DNA of 64,000 nucleotides from an uncultured Lacinutrix sp. (GCF_947500605.1 NZ_CANMSJ010000008.1:106835-170834); one strand, 5' to 3'. Shown: positions 8,863 to 18,796, counted from the stretch's first letter. The notes: generated by a model not told the origin, from the letters alone. Made by a program: numbers and translations.

Positions 8863-9821
8863 TCTGAAATTATATACTCTATTTTCTGCTCGTGTAAACG
8901 CGATGTTTTAATTGTTGTTGGCGCTTTTACTAATTTAGGTGTTAAGTACGAATACTTATTGTTGTGTTCGTTAAAATCGCAAACCACTTCAAAATCATTT
9001 ACATCAATAGTATTGTAATTTTCTAAACTTGTGTAATATGATAAGTTTATAGTTTTTGGAAAATAATTAACCTTAACGTTTTTTGGAACATTAATTATAT
9101 TTACTGGTAAACTAAGAGTACCTTCTGTAAATTTTTCGACTTTAACATTAACAGTAACAGCTTTAGTTTTTACTTTAATTTGAGAATTTTTAGTCTCTGA
9201 TATTAAGGACAACTGTGTACTAAAAGGTTTATAAACCTCTTTTCTGCTTAGCACTTCTGTTTCTATTTTATCAATTTTTAAAAGTAAAGATTCTGGGCCA
9301 ATTATTTTTACAGAATCTGGTACTGTAACTATAGTATTTAAAACATTATAACCTAGACTATAACTAATATTAAAATTAGGTTTAACAGGCACCATTTTTA
9401 CAGCATTGATATCTACTTTAAAAAAAAGTGTATCTGGATTAATTGTTTTTACAACAACGTCTTTATTAAACTGATTATTAATTCCGGCAAAACCTCTAGA
9501 TAAAGACCAAACATATAAAGAATCTGCTTTTTTTACTTCATTATTAAAATCGATTCCTACCGATGGTGTTTTTAGATAATATCTCATCCATTCAAAACCA
9601 TCTGCAGTCATTGTTAACTTTAATGTATTAGTAGAATCATTAAGCACTATCATTTCGTCTGGAATATTCTTTAACACTACCTTAAAGTCAACTGTATTTG
9701 TATAACTAGCAGAAAGTCTAGCAAGCACTAAAATAAAAAATGCAAGTAAAAAAAAGATAAGAAACACATTAAGCCTCCTACTCTTTACAACGTTTTTTAA
9801 TTTACTTATTACTACAGACAT
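8859..9821 (-). CDS. YbbR-like domain protein
   Basis: 320 residues with one N-terminal membrane segment (about 18-35), leaving the bulk outside the inner membrane. The remainder is composed of beta-rich repeats of the YbbR kind (for example VTVPDSVKIIGPESLL near residues 170-185 and a related unit around 240-300). In Firmicutes, YbbR/CdaR-type proteins regulate the diadenylate cyclase CdaA, but no cyclase gene adjoins this one, so that role is not claimed. In Flavobacteria the gene is commonly beside coaE, as here. It overlaps the glycosyltransferase stop by one base and coaE by four. Confidence 0.8.
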   Translation of the reverse strand: MSVVISKLKNVVKSRRLNVFLIFFLLAFFILVLARLSASYTNTVDFKVVLKNIPDEMIVLNDSTNTLKLTMTADGFEWMRYYLKTPSVGIDFNNEVKKADSLYVWSLSRGFAGINNQFNKDVVVKTINPDTLFFKVDINAVKMVPVKPNFNISYSLGYNVLNTIVTVPDSVKIIGPESLLLKIDKIETEVLSRKEVYKPFSTQLSLISETKNSQIKVKTKAVTVNVKVEKFTEGTLSLPVNIINVPKNVKVNYFPKTINLSYYTSLENYNTIDVNDFEVVCDFNEHNNKYSYLTPKLVKAPTTIKTSRLHEQKIEYIISE

Positions 9822-10831
9822 TATTTAGATTTAAAAAATAGATGTGGAAATTGCTTTTCCGGATTTCGGTTTAAAAAACCAATATAAAATGTGCTTTTAA
9901 AGAAACCAATACCATATCCAAAAAATTGAATCGTTATTGCTATTAAAGATTGAAACGCTACTTTAATACTTTTAGTTTGAAATAAAGCCAAACTAAACGC
10001 TAACATATAATATCCTAAGATAAGATATATTGGAAGCATAACATTAAAAGAAGTTAATATAATTGAAAGTATAATCCCCAACACAAATACTGTAGGAAAC
10101 CAATATGTAACTTTTTTTGTTGAAGGATGCCATTTGTTAAGAATGGGCCTTACCATTCCAAATTTATTAACTTGTGTATAAAACTTAGACCACGAGATTC
10201 TTCTTTTATGATAGACATAAGCCGTTTCAAAAAACGCTGTTTTAAAACCTAAATCCCATAAACGTATAGATAAGTCTGGATCTTCTCCTGGATGTATACG
10301 CCCAAAACCTTTTGTAGCCTCAAATGCTTTTTTAGATAAACCCATATTAAAACTCCTAGGCTGAAATTTATCTACACTATTTTTATTACCTCTAATACCT
10401 CCTGTAGTAATAAACGAAGTCATACTAAAATTGATAGCCTTTTGTAAGTTTGAGAATGTAGCATGTGCTGCATCTGGACCTCCAAAACAATCTACATAAT
10501 TAGTATTTAAATTCTTTTCTACTTCTTTTAAGTATTCTTTAGGCAAAATGCAATCGCTATCTAAAACAATAAAGTAATTGCCCTTTGCTTTTTGCATACC
10601 ATAATTTCTAGAATCTCCTGGTCCAGAATTTTCTTTAAAATAATATGATATATTTAAATGTGAATTATAGTTGCTTACAATACGCTCTGATGAATCTGTA
10701 GAACCATCTTCAATAATAACAATCTCATATTCTGTTGTTATCGATTCTAGCTTAGCAAAGCTTTGTAAAAGCTCCTCTATCTCGTTAGGGCGATTATAAA
10801 CAGGTATGATAAAAGAAAATGATAATTGCAT
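9821..10831 (-). CDS. Family 2 glycosyltransferase
   Basis: 336 residues from ATG at 10831. The GT-A fold starts with MQLSFSFIIPVYNRP, has the nucleotide-sugar DXD-like motif VLDSDC near residue 103, and contains the acceptor-side HPGEDPDLSIRLWDLGF (the ED of GT2 enzymes). Two or three membrane helices near residues 240-310 anchor it. An upstream in-frame ATG at 10867 exists but lies inside the terminator hairpin of the next gene, so 10831 is preferred. Substrate and product cannot be named. It leads the GT2-YbbR-coaE operon with one-base and four-base overlaps. Confidence 0.88.
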   Translation of the reverse strand: MQLSFSFIIPVYNRPNEIEELLQSFAKLESITTEYEIVIIEDGSTDSSERIVSNYNSHLNISYYFKENSGPGDSRNYGMQKAKGNYFIVLDSDCILPKEYLKEVEKNLNTNYVDCFGGPDAAHATFSNLQKAINFSMTSFITTGGIRGNKNSVDKFQPRSFNMGLSKKAFEATKGFGRIHPGEDPDLSIRLWDLGFKTAFFETAYVYHKRRISWSKFYTQVNKFGMVRPILNKWHPSTKKVTYWFPTVFVLGIILSIILTSFNVMLPIYLILGYYMLAFSLALFQTKSIKVAFQSLIAITIQFFGYGIGFFKSTFYIGFLNRNPEKQFPHLFFKSK

Positions 10832-10858
10832 AACACAAATGTACAGTAATACAATAAA

Positions 10859-10886
10859 AAAAGCCACTCTAAAAAGAGTGGCTTTT
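10859..10886 (-). terminator. Terminator of the downstream T9SS surface protein gene, AAAA loop on the + strand
   Basis: A perfect 12-base stem (AAAAGCCACTCT at 10859-10870 with AGAGTGGCTTTT at 10875-10886) and a 4-base AAAA loop. On the minus strand it ends in a T-rich tract. It lies 51 bases past the stop of the 10937-13816 gene. The same 28-base hairpin recurs in reverse orientation at 14222-14249. Confidence 0.88.
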
Positions 10887-10936
10887 AAAATATTTATGTT
10901 GTACTAATTTTTAGTAAAACACTTAATAAGTAATTA

Positions 10937-13816
10937 TTAGTTTTTAATAACTCTTATTGTTTCTACAGTTGTTCCTACAGTTACTTTTACAAAGTAAGCT
11001 CCAGATTTTAAGTTAGACATATCAATAGCTTTAGAAACTGCATTTGGTGCAGATTTAATAACTTCTTGACCTAACATATTAAATACTGCTACATTAGTAA
11101 TCGCTTTTTGTGCGTTTAATGTTAAAGTATTATTTACTGGGTTTGGGTAGTAAGTAAATAAAGATCTCACTGAAAAATCTGAAACACTTAAAATTTCTGT
11201 ATCTGAAACTTCTAATGTAAAAGATTCAGGGCCAACAGTAGCACCATCATCATTAATTCTAATATAATAAGTATCACCATCAACCAATCCTGTTATAGGT
11301 GAAGTATTACAACCCATAACTTCTGTACCAGCACAATCGCTATACACACCATATTGTACAGCTGTTGTAGCAATATAAGCCTCTGTTGTTGATGTTGCTA
11401 CAAAAGAATACCAAAGATCTGAAATAGTACCTGTAAAACAATCGGCAGCTATTGAAGAATCTGTAGCTCCTGTATTATCAGCAGTAATTTCTAAATCTAA
11501 TGTTAAAGCTTCTGCTCCTGCACATTCATCGTTTGCAGGAGGTGCAACATCAATATTTAATGTATAACCTACAGATTGAGGTGCTGCCCAAGTAGAAATA
11601 GCGATATAATAAGTTGTTCCAGCTGCAAGTTCAACATCTATAATTCTATCTACAGTATTAGAACTACCTAAAAAACCAACACATGCTGGAGCTGTAGCTC
11701 CATCTATACAACCATCCCAAATATGTAAACCTGAATAACTAGCATCAATTCCTGTAAGAGAGACTCTGTATGTTTGAGTTATAATTGGACTATAAGAATA
11801 AAACACATCGTCTCCACTCATATAATAAGCACTACATGGACTTGATCCATTTTCATAATCATCAAAATAATTTGCTGTATTATCTGTAGTAGTATATGGT
11901 ATTGATGTAATATCAATAGCTGATGAACATAATTGCCCAGCAATTGGACAAGTATTTGTAAAAGTACCTAAATCAAGATCACAAGTAGCATCTGTACCGT
12001 TTTCTATAACTAGAGCTATAGAAGTACCATCTGCATAAGGTCCTACAGTTACAATCCCTAAGGCATTAGCTGCATACGTAGTAGTACCATCGTTAATTTG
12101 AGATGTACCATCACCTAAACCTGTAACATCTACATCTACAGAAAACTGAGCATTATCACAATCTGTAACTAAAGTCGCTGTTCCTGTTGGAGGAGTACAA
12201 GAAACTGCAATAATATTAACATCTACGTCCATAGTTACACCATAAGAACCACTATAACATGAGTTTGGAGTTGCTTGTCCTGAATCTGCAGTACCAATTC
12301 TCATTCTATGAGTTCCTAAAGTTGCCGTTGCAGGCATCATAAAAGAAGCATCTAATGTAGATGGATTTGCAGCTGCTGATTCTCCACTGTAAAACAATTC
12401 AGTTGCATCATCAAAAATTAAATCATCGTTTAGATCAATCCAAATATTAGTATTATATGTATAACCTGTTTCAAAACCAATCATAACATTCGCAGAAATC
12501 CCTTGACCTAAATCAACAGCTGTTCCTGTAAAATCTTCGTAAGTAAGATCTCCACCACTTGTAAAATCTGTAGTTCCAACTTGTAAACTACCAATACCTG
12601 TAGCATCATTACTTGAAGGCATAGAGTCACAATAGCATCCGTTAGCAAAAGTTGTAAATGAACCTTCTATACATCCCGAAGAAGTTCCTGCTGTATTTAC
12701 TGCATTTACAGTATAATAATAAGTAGTAGCTGCTGATGATACAAAATCGTATGTAAGAGCTGAACCAACATCTACGTTGTCTGCAATATCTGTAGCTCCA
12801 GCACTTGTTCCAACAGAAACTGTATAAGAATCTGCTGCAGCAATTGCAACCCACGATAAATTAGAATCAAAATTACCACATGCAGCATCAGGAGTTCCTG
12901 TAACTACAGGGCACTCAGGTACATCTACAGCTGTAAAAGAAACTTCGGTACAACCAGTTGCATCTCCATTAGCATTGTACGGTGTAATTGTTGCGAAATA
13001 AGTTGTACCTGCCATTAACGTAACAGCATATGTTAAATCTGTACCAACATCAACTGCATCAGCAATATCAGTTGCTCCTGTTGAAGTACCCAAGGTAACT
13101 TTATATCCATCAGGAGAACCTGTTGCAGCAGACCATGCAAGACCTGCATTTAAACCTGCATTCATTTCTCCATCTACGGGAGCAGTAAGTACAGCATCGC
13201 AATTAGGTGGTAATGATGCTGTTAATCCTCCAAAAATAGTATTTGCATAATACGCTCCTATTCCTGTAGCACTTGGAGGACTAGCTGGATCTGGATTAGT
13301 ACTATCGTTACGGTAGTATATACTTCTATTTTCAGCAGTATCAGTTTTCTGCCAATTAATTGTACAATCATAACCTGTTTGATTTTCATCAATGGCTACA
13401 ATTAAATTGTCAGTATTATTATAAGCAAAAGGAGTGTCAAATGTAATGGTCATCCAATTACCCGCTTCTGGGTAAGCAACTGTTCCTGTATATACTTCAG
13501 TTAAACCACTAGCTTCTTCCCAATCTGCTGTATCTGCAAATTCTGTTTTTGTCGAATGTCCCATAGATATAGTCCAATCTGTACTTTCATCATTTGTTGT
13601 TGGTACAGAAGACACATAAAAAGCAACAGATGTAATATTTCCTGATGAATTAATTTCAGGTTGAAGATATAGTTGTTGAGAATAAGTGTATCCGTAGCAA
13701 CTAACAATTGGTACGTTTGACTGTGTTCCTGTTCCTGATCCAACAGTAATTTGAGCATTAGCTTGATACGAAAATGCCATAAGCATTAGACCAAGTAATA
13801 AAGTAATTTTTTTCAT
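10937..13816 (-). CDS. T9SS-secreted multidomain surface protein (GEVED and Fn3-like repeats), paralogue 1
   Basis: 959 residues. A signal peptide (1-22, ending QANAQ) is followed by a sandwich-like N-terminal unit (about 23-200). Next come two fibronectin-III-like repeats with the recurring motif VGTSAGATDIADNVDVG (about 202-388), then a GEVED-like domain starting at CYCDSMPSS (about 393-535). Two further modules follow, the second starting PPANDECAGAEALTL. A type A T9SS sorting domain ends the protein (about 885-959: YYPNPVNNTLTLNAQ, VFNMLGQEV, GAYFVKVTVG). It is probably exported across the outer membrane and attached or released at the surface. There is no catalytic domain I recognise; adhesion or matrix binding is an inference. 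It is paralogous to the next gene upstream. Confidence 0.9.
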   Translation of the reverse strand: MKKITLLLGLMLMAFSYQANAQITVGSGTGTQSNVPIVSCYGYTYSQQLYLQPEINSSGNITSVAFYVSSVPTTNDESTDWTISMGHSTKTEFADTADWEEASGLTEVYTGTVAYPEAGNWMTITFDTPFAYNNTDNLIVAIDENQTGYDCTINWQKTDTAENRSIYYRNDSTNPDPASPPSATGIGAYYANTIFGGLTASLPPNCDAVLTAPVDGEMNAGLNAGLAWSAATGSPDGYKVTLGTSTGATDIADAVDVGTDLTYAVTLMAGTTYFATITPYNANGDATGCTEVSFTAVDVPECPVVTGTPDAACGNFDSNLSWVAIAAADSYTVSVGTSAGATDIADNVDVGSALTYDFVSSAATTYYYTVNAVNTAGTSSGCIEGSFTTFANGCYCDSMPSSNDATGIGSLQVGTTDFTSGGDLTYEDFTGTAVDLGQGISANVMIGFETGYTYNTNIWIDLNDDLIFDDATELFYSGESAAANPSTLDASFMMPATATLGTHRMRIGTADSGQATPNSCYSGSYGVTMDVDVNIIAVSCTPPTGTATLVTDCDNAQFSVDVDVTGLGDGTSQINDGTTTYAANALGIVTVGPYADGTSIALVIENGTDATCDLDLGTFTNTCPIAGQLCSSAIDITSIPYTTTDNTANYFDDYENGSSPCSAYYMSGDDVFYSYSPIITQTYRVSLTGIDASYSGLHIWDGCIDGATAPACVGFLGSSNTVDRIIDVELAAGTTYYIAISTWAAPQSVGYTLNIDVAPPANDECAGAEALTLDLEITADNTGATDSSIAADCFTGTISDLWYSFVATSTTEAYIATTAVQYGVYSDCAGTEVMGCNTSPITGLVDGDTYYIRINDDGATVGPESFTLEVSDTEILSVSDFSVRSLFTYYPNPVNNTLTLNAQKAITNVAVFNMLGQEVIKSAPNAVSKAIDMSNLKSGAYFVKVTVGTTVETIRVIKN

Positions 13817-14217
13817 ATTTAGGTTTTTAGGTAATTATTAATTTTCTAAAATATTATTTTTTTAACAATTAAACACTAAAAATAACAACAAACCGTCAAT
13901 ATGTATAGATATTCCGTTTAAACACTATTCAAGAATTAGAATTCGGTATGGATTTTATTATTGCTTTTTGATTATCTTTTTTAAGAAAAACATGATACAT
14001 ATATAAACTCTTACACAAGCAAAAATTTAATTATTTTTCTTTTACTTTCTATTTTACAAAAATTCCTTTTACAGTTTAGCAAATTCATCTCTCTATTATT
14101 ATTTGCCTTTTTGAGACTAAAAAATAAATTCTTCCAATTAAATCTCAAAATATAATTCAATAGTATATCTATTCTTATATTATTGTTTTCTTAAAAACAT
14201 AACAGATAATCTTTTGA
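13817..14217. other. AT-rich intergenic region between the two T9SS paralogues
   Basis: About 400 bases with no gene. It holds the leader of the 10937-13816 gene, and the first 60 bases resemble the leader of the paralogue at 17624-17690 (shared TTAGGTAATT and TTTTCTAAAA blocks), showing that the duplication included upstream DNA. I found no clear TAnnTTTG promoter element. No repeat or RNA gene is apparent. Confidence 0.6.
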
Positions 14218-14221
14218 CAAA

Positions 14222-14249
14222 AAAAGCCACTCTTTTTAGAGTGGCTTTT
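14222..14249 (-). terminator. Terminator of T9SS paralogue 2, inverted copy of the 10859 hairpin
   Basis: The same perfect 12-base stem as at 10859-10886, but with a TTTT loop on the + strand, so the 28 bases are the exact reverse complement of the other copy. Flanking DNA on the gene side (AAAATATTTATGT then GTACTA) is in the same orientation in both copies. It lies about 50 bases past the stop of the 14300-17623 gene. Confidence 0.88.
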
Positions 14250-14299
14250 AAAATATTTATGTCGTACTAGAACTTAGTAAAACAATATATAAGTGATTA

Positions 14300-17200
14300 T
14301 TAGTTTTTAATAATTCTTACAGTTTCTACACTTGTTCCAACCGTTACTTGTACAAAGTAAGCTCCAGATTGTAAGTTAGACATATCAACAATATTAGATA
14401 CTGCATTTGGTGCTGTTCTAATAACTTGTTGACCTAACATATTAAATACAGATACATTAGTAATCGCTTGTTGCGCGTTTAATGTTAACGTGTTTTTTAC
14501 TGGGTTTGGATAGTATGAAAATATTGAACTAGATTCGAATTCTATATTAGATAATGTTGCTGTGTCATCAACTTTTATAGTACTAGCTCCAGGAACTTTT
14601 GCAGTTCCATCATCTGTTACAGATACAAAGTATGTACCCGCTGCAAGACCAGCATGAACAGACTGACTACATGTACCTATTTGAATTAAATTATCACAAT
14701 CAACGCCTGAATATAAAGTATATTGAGTAGAACCTCCAGCTGTAATTGTTACACCTCCAGAAACAGGAGCAACAAACGAGTACCAAATATCACTTACAGT
14801 ACCAGAATAACAAGTTTCAGCAGCAGAATCTGTAGCTCCTGTATTATCGAAAGCCACTTCTGCTCCTAAAGTAAGCATTATAGCCCCTACACATTCATCG
14901 TTTGCTGGTGGCGGAGTTCTTACTTGAAAATTGTCAACATAAAAATTCATGTCTCCACCAGAAGTTGAACCTTCTAAAGAAAATATTGCAAATTGAGCAG
15001 TTGCACTAGTAACACCAGAAACATCTATTGTTACGTTATTCCCTGTATTTGATGGTGAGTTAGCAGCATCCCAAGTGTAAATAGTTGTCCATGTAGCACC
15101 TCCATCTATAGATTGCATTACATAAACTGCATCGTCAGAATTTAATGTTTGCGCAGCTGTACCTGTATATGCGGTTAATGCAACGTCTAAATTAATTTCA
15201 AAACCACCACCAGTTAAATCAAAAATAGGTGTTAACAACCATTCATCATTTCCTGTTGTGTATATATTAACTCTTGCACTACCTTGTGTTCCATCGTTAG
15301 CAAAGCCATCTGCCGCCCATATAGAACTACCAAATGAAGTTGGACCAGTTATAGGGCCAGTGGCTTCACTCCAGCAGGTGTTTAAAAATGATGTAAAATC
15401 TTCTAAATAGTTTGGTGTTTCAAAAGAACATGCCGTTGTAAAGTAGTACGGCCCTACCCATGTAGAGTCTCCATTAGGTGAGCAATCTCCTTGAACATAA
15501 TATGCGTAATCATTAACACTTGACAAATTAGTTAATGTATATGGATTTGTTACACCAGTAAAACTTGCAGTTCCTGAAACAGTTTCACCTGCTGTTAAAT
15601 CAACTAATTCTATATTCCATAATGACTCTGAATCACCTGCAGTCCAAGATAAATCTGCTGAGACTGCTGTAATATTGTCAGCATCTAAACTCGTTGGAGC
15701 AGGACATGCTAATGGCGTTGTAAAAGCAAATGGCCCAACCCATAAAGAAGTACCGTCTGCTGTACAGTCTCCTTGCACATAAAACTCATAATCATTATCC
15801 TCCACTAAGTTAATAACTGTATATGGGTTTGATACACCTGAATAATCAGCCGAACCTGAAACTACATCTCCTGCAGTAACATCTACTATTTCAACATTAT
15901 ATAAAGTAGCAATTCCTGCATCTGTCCAACCTAAATCTGCTGCATTAAACATTATGTTTGTTGCCGTTAATGCTGTAGGGGCTCCACATACAGGAGGATC
16001 TACAACCGTTAATTTATAATCTTCTGTTTCTCCTCTACCAGAACTTAAAGAACAAGCATCACCATCTCCTGGATTAAGATCGTTAAAATCAGCTATAATT
16101 CTCATGTGGTATTCACCGTTTGTTGTTCCTCCAGGAACAGTAATAGTTCCTGAAAAAGGACCATTACTATATGATGTTGTAGTAAAAACATTTTCTGACA
16201 CGTCATGTACTTTATCTCCATTCCAATCTACCCATATACCTAAACCTAAAGTTCCTCCTTCTACTTCAATAGTAAAATCGAATGTACCTGTTGCAAAACT
16301 AGTTACTCCCATTGTATCATAATTATTAGCATAATGATTTGAAGAAAGACCAGATTCTAAATTAGATAAATTAACGTTTGCTCCTGTAGTTGACACATTA
16401 TCTATTAAAGTTGTAGTATTAGCGTTTGTTGAAGAAGGATCACAATAACATAAATCTACAGCAGTTGTAAATGAACCTTCAGAACAATCGATAGATGTTC
16501 CTGCTTCGTTAGACGCACTAATAGTGTAATAATAAGTAGTATTTGGTGCACCTTCAAAAGTATAGGCATTGTTTGAAAAATTGTTTACGTTATCTGCAAT
16601 ATCAGTACCTCCACTTGTTGTTCCAATTTTAACAGTATAAGAACTTGCAATATCTATAGCATCCCAAGACAAACTTGATTCGTAATTACCACAAGCAACA
16701 TCTGGAGTTGCTGTAACAACTGGACAACCAGGTGAGTCTATTGTTGTAAAAGAATATTCTGTACAACCTGTTGCTGGACCAACACCATTAACAGGTACTA
16801 TGTTAACAAAATATTGAGTATTTGGCATTAAACCGCCAACATTAGTAGTAGTTACATTTCCTAAAGCAACATTGTAAACATCTGAAGTTCCTGTACTTGT
16901 TCCTACTGTTACATTATAACCTGTTAATTGACCTGTAGCAGCACTCCAAGATAAATCTCCAGAGACTGACGCATTAACAGATCCATCTACTGGACTAGAT
17001 AATGCTGCATCACAATTAGGTGGCGAGGTTGAGACTAAGCCGTTAAATATAATACTTGGTGCATATGGTACTGTGCCAGTAGCATCTTCTGGATCTGCAG
17101 GATCTGAATTAGTAGTATCATTTAAATAATAGATACTTCTAAACTCAGGTGTAGATGTATTCCAAAAATCATCTCCAGAACTATCATAACTTGCCATATT

Positions 17201-17623
17201 TTCATCAAATGCAATAACAAGGTTATCTGTTCCATTGTAAGCAAATGGAGTATCTAATGTTAACGTTACCCACCCTACTCCTGCAGAAACATCTATACCT
17301 CCTGTGTAAGATGCCGTTAGACCAGAAACCGGCTCCCAATCTGTATTACTAGCAAATGCTGTTTTTGTTGTGTGCCCAATGTAAATTGTTAAATCTTGAC
17401 TATCATCTAAACTAGTTGTCCCACTAAAGTAATACTGTAATCCTGTAATAGTACCAGAAGTATTAATATCTGCAGCTGTATATATAGTTTGACTATAAGA
17501 ATAACCGTAAAAAGGATCAAATGGCATTGCTTGAGATTGATTAGTTCCTTCTCCAACTTGAATTTGAGAGAAGCCTAATAAGACAAAAAGCATCATAAAA
17601 AGCGATAAAGTAATTTTTTTCAT
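14300..17623 (-). CDS. T9SS-secreted multidomain surface protein (Fn3-like, GEVED, choice-of-anchor-J-like domains), paralogue 2
   Basis: 1107 residues. The signal peptide (1-20) ends LLGFSQ. The N-terminal unit and two Fn3-like repeats (about 205-390) match paralogue 1 closely. A GEVED domain follows (about 393-545, with WVDWNGDKVHD and the signature GETEDY), then two Fn3-like repeats sharing NPYT and YVQGDC blocks (about 548-735). A jelly-roll of the cleaved-adhesin/choice-of-anchor J type (EDFTSFLNTCWSEATG to FYVDNFQVR, about 740-920) comes next. A PPANDEC module and a T9SS type A sorting domain close it. The anchor-J and extra Fn3 units are absent from paralogue 1. Surface adhesion is an inference. 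Confidence 0.9.
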   Translation of the reverse strand: MKKITLSLFMMLFVLLGFSQIQVGEGTNQSQAMPFDPFYGYSYSQTIYTAADINTSGTITGLQYYFSGTTSLDDSQDLTIYIGHTTKTAFASNTDWEPVSGLTASYTGGIDVSAGVGWVTLTLDTPFAYNGTDNLVIAFDENMASYDSSGDDFWNTSTPEFRSIYYLNDTTNSDPADPEDATGTVPYAPSIIFNGLVSTSPPNCDAALSSPVDGSVNASVSGDLSWSAATGQLTGYNVTVGTSTGTSDVYNVALGNVTTTNVGGLMPNTQYFVNIVPVNGVGPATGCTEYSFTTIDSPGCPVVTATPDVACGNYESSLSWDAIDIASSYTVKIGTTSGGTDIADNVNNFSNNAYTFEGAPNTTYYYTISASNEAGTSIDCSEGSFTTAVDLCYCDPSSTNANTTTLIDNVSTTGANVNLSNLESGLSSNHYANNYDTMGVTSFATGTFDFTIEVEGGTLGLGIWVDWNGDKVHDVSENVFTTTSYSNGPFSGTITVPGGTTNGEYHMRIIADFNDLNPGDGDACSLSSGRGETEDYKLTVVDPPVCGAPTALTATNIMFNAADLGWTDAGIATLYNVEIVDVTAGDVVSGSADYSGVSNPYTVINLVEDNDYEFYVQGDCTADGTSLWVGPFAFTTPLACPAPTSLDADNITAVSADLSWTAGDSESLWNIELVDLTAGETVSGTASFTGVTNPYTLTNLSSVNDYAYYVQGDCSPNGDSTWVGPYYFTTACSFETPNYLEDFTSFLNTCWSEATGPITGPTSFGSSIWAADGFANDGTQGSARVNIYTTGNDEWLLTPIFDLTGGGFEINLDVALTAYTGTAAQTLNSDDAVYVMQSIDGGATWTTIYTWDAANSPSNTGNNVTIDVSGVTSATAQFAIFSLEGSTSGGDMNFYVDNFQVRTPPPANDECVGAIMLTLGAEVAFDNTGATDSAAETCYSGTVSDIWYSFVAPVSGGVTITAGGSTQYTLYSGVDCDNLIQIGTCSQSVHAGLAAGTYFVSVTDDGTAKVPGASTIKVDDTATLSNIEFESSSIFSYYPNPVKNTLTLNAQQAITNVSVFNMLGQQVIRTAPNAVSNIVDMSNLQSGAYFVQVTVGTSVETVRIIKN

Positions 17624-17792
17624 GTTTAGTTATTTTAGGTAATTGTTAGTAATTAATAGTTTTCTAAAAATATTAATAATAATGAACGTTTTCACCTAAA
17701 TAACCAACAAATCGCTTACATGTAACTTTACATCGTCAAAAGGTTAACGCTTTGTTAATTCCATGTACAAAACCTTAAGTATAAAGCAAAAA

Positions 17793-17822
17793 AAAACCAT
17801 GCATAAAAGTATCCATGGTTTT
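17793..17822 (-). terminator. fabI terminator
   Basis: The stem AAAACCATG (17793-17801) pairs with CATGGTTTT (17814-17822) around a 12-base loop. On the minus strand the hairpin runs into a long T-tract (the A-run at 17789-17796 on +). It lies about 30 bases beyond the fabI stop. Confidence 0.8.
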
Positions 17823-17852
17823 AAATTCTATTAAATAGTATATACTTAGAAC

Positions 17853-18683
17853 TTATTTCTTTAATTTTTCTCCTTCTACAAAAGCTTCCATTACAGCATC
17901 ACTTACTCCCATATTACTAAATCCACCATCATTGTAAAGATTTTGTAATGTAACACGCTTTGTTAAATCACTAAATAATGTTACTGTGTAATTAGCACAA
18001 TCCATTGCAGTTGCATTACCTAATGGCGACATTTTTTCGGCATAAGCTATAAAACCATCAAATCCTTTTACACCACTACCTGCGGTTGTAGGTGTTGGAG
18101 ATTGCGAAATAGTGTTTACTCTTACTTTTTTGTCTCTACCAAAGAAATATCCAAAACTACGTGCAACACTTTCTAAATAGGCTTTATTATCTGCCATATC
18201 GTTATAATCCGGAAAAACACGTTGTGCAGCCATATATGTTAAAGCAACAATACTTCCCCACTCGTTCATTGCGTCTTTCTTGTAAAGTGTTTGCATAACT
18301 TTATGAAAAGACATCGCAGATACATCTGTACCTTTCTGTGTCCATGCATAATTTTGATCTGTATACGATTTACCTTTTCTTACATTTATAGACATGCCAA
18401 TAGAATGCAATACGAAATCTATTTTACCACCTAAAATTTCCATAGATTTCTCTATAAGGTTTTCAATATCTTCTTCGCTAGTTGCATCTGCAGGAATAAT
18501 TTGAGAACCTGTAATTTTTGCTAACTCATCAATTTGTCCCATTCGCATTGCAACTGGCGCATTAGTAAGTACAAATGTTCCACCTTCTTCATTTACACGA
18601 ACAGCAGTTTTCCATGCAATAGAATTTTCATCTAGTGCTCCAAATATGATTCCTCTTTTTCCTTTTAGTAAATTATATGACAT
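17853..18683 (-). CDS. fabI: Enoyl-[acyl-carrier-protein] reductase (NADH) FabI
   Basis: 276 residues, slightly longer than E. coli FabI. It reduces enoyl-ACP in the last step of each fatty-acid elongation cycle. It has the short-chain dehydrogenase fold with the FabI-type nucleotide site GKRGIIFGALDENSIAW (8-24), SIGMS at 94-98, and the catalytic Y150 and Y160-x6-K167 (YNDMADNK). The substrate-loop region SQSPTPTTAGSGV is present. It stands alone with its own terminator and a -7 element upstream. Confidence 0.95.
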   Translation of the reverse strand: MSYNLLKGKRGIIFGALDENSIAWKTAVRVNEEGGTFVLTNAPVAMRMGQIDELAKITGSQIIPADATSEEDIENLIEKSMEILGGKIDFVLHSIGMSINVRKGKSYTDQNYAWTQKGTDVSAMSFHKVMQTLYKKDAMNEWGSIVALTYMAAQRVFPDYNDMADNKAYLESVARSFGYFFGRDKKVRVNTISQSPTPTTAGSGVKGFDGFIAYAEKMSPLGNATAMDCANYTVTLFSDLTKRVTLQNLYNDGGFSNMGVSDAVMEAFVEGEKLKK

Positions 18684-18728
18684 ACTATTATTTGTTTATT
18701 TTTTTGTTGATTGGTTGTGTTTACACTT

Positions 18729-18736
18729 CAAAGATA
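18729..18736 (-). promoter_or_regulatory. Probable -7 promoter element of fabI
   Basis: CAAAGATA on the + strand reads TATCTTTG on the minus strand, a full match to the Bacteroidota -7 consensus TAnnTTTG. It lies 45 bases before the fabI ATG. No good TTTG -33 element is visible at the usual 19-base spacing, so the call rests on the -7 box alone. Confidence 0.5.
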
Positions 18737-18796
18737 ACATAAAAAAGTATTTTATTTTATACGTTAAGTTTACCTTTTACAAGGCTAAATAGTACT

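Noticed and set aside
10832..10867. Longer start for the glycosyltransferase at 10867
   Set aside because: The extra codons lie inside a terminator hairpin, and the GT2 fold begins at MQLSFSFIIPVYN.
12642..12854. Cysteine-rich 70-codon minus-strand open frame
   Set aside because: It is an out-of-frame shadow of the repetitive T9SS surface protein gene.
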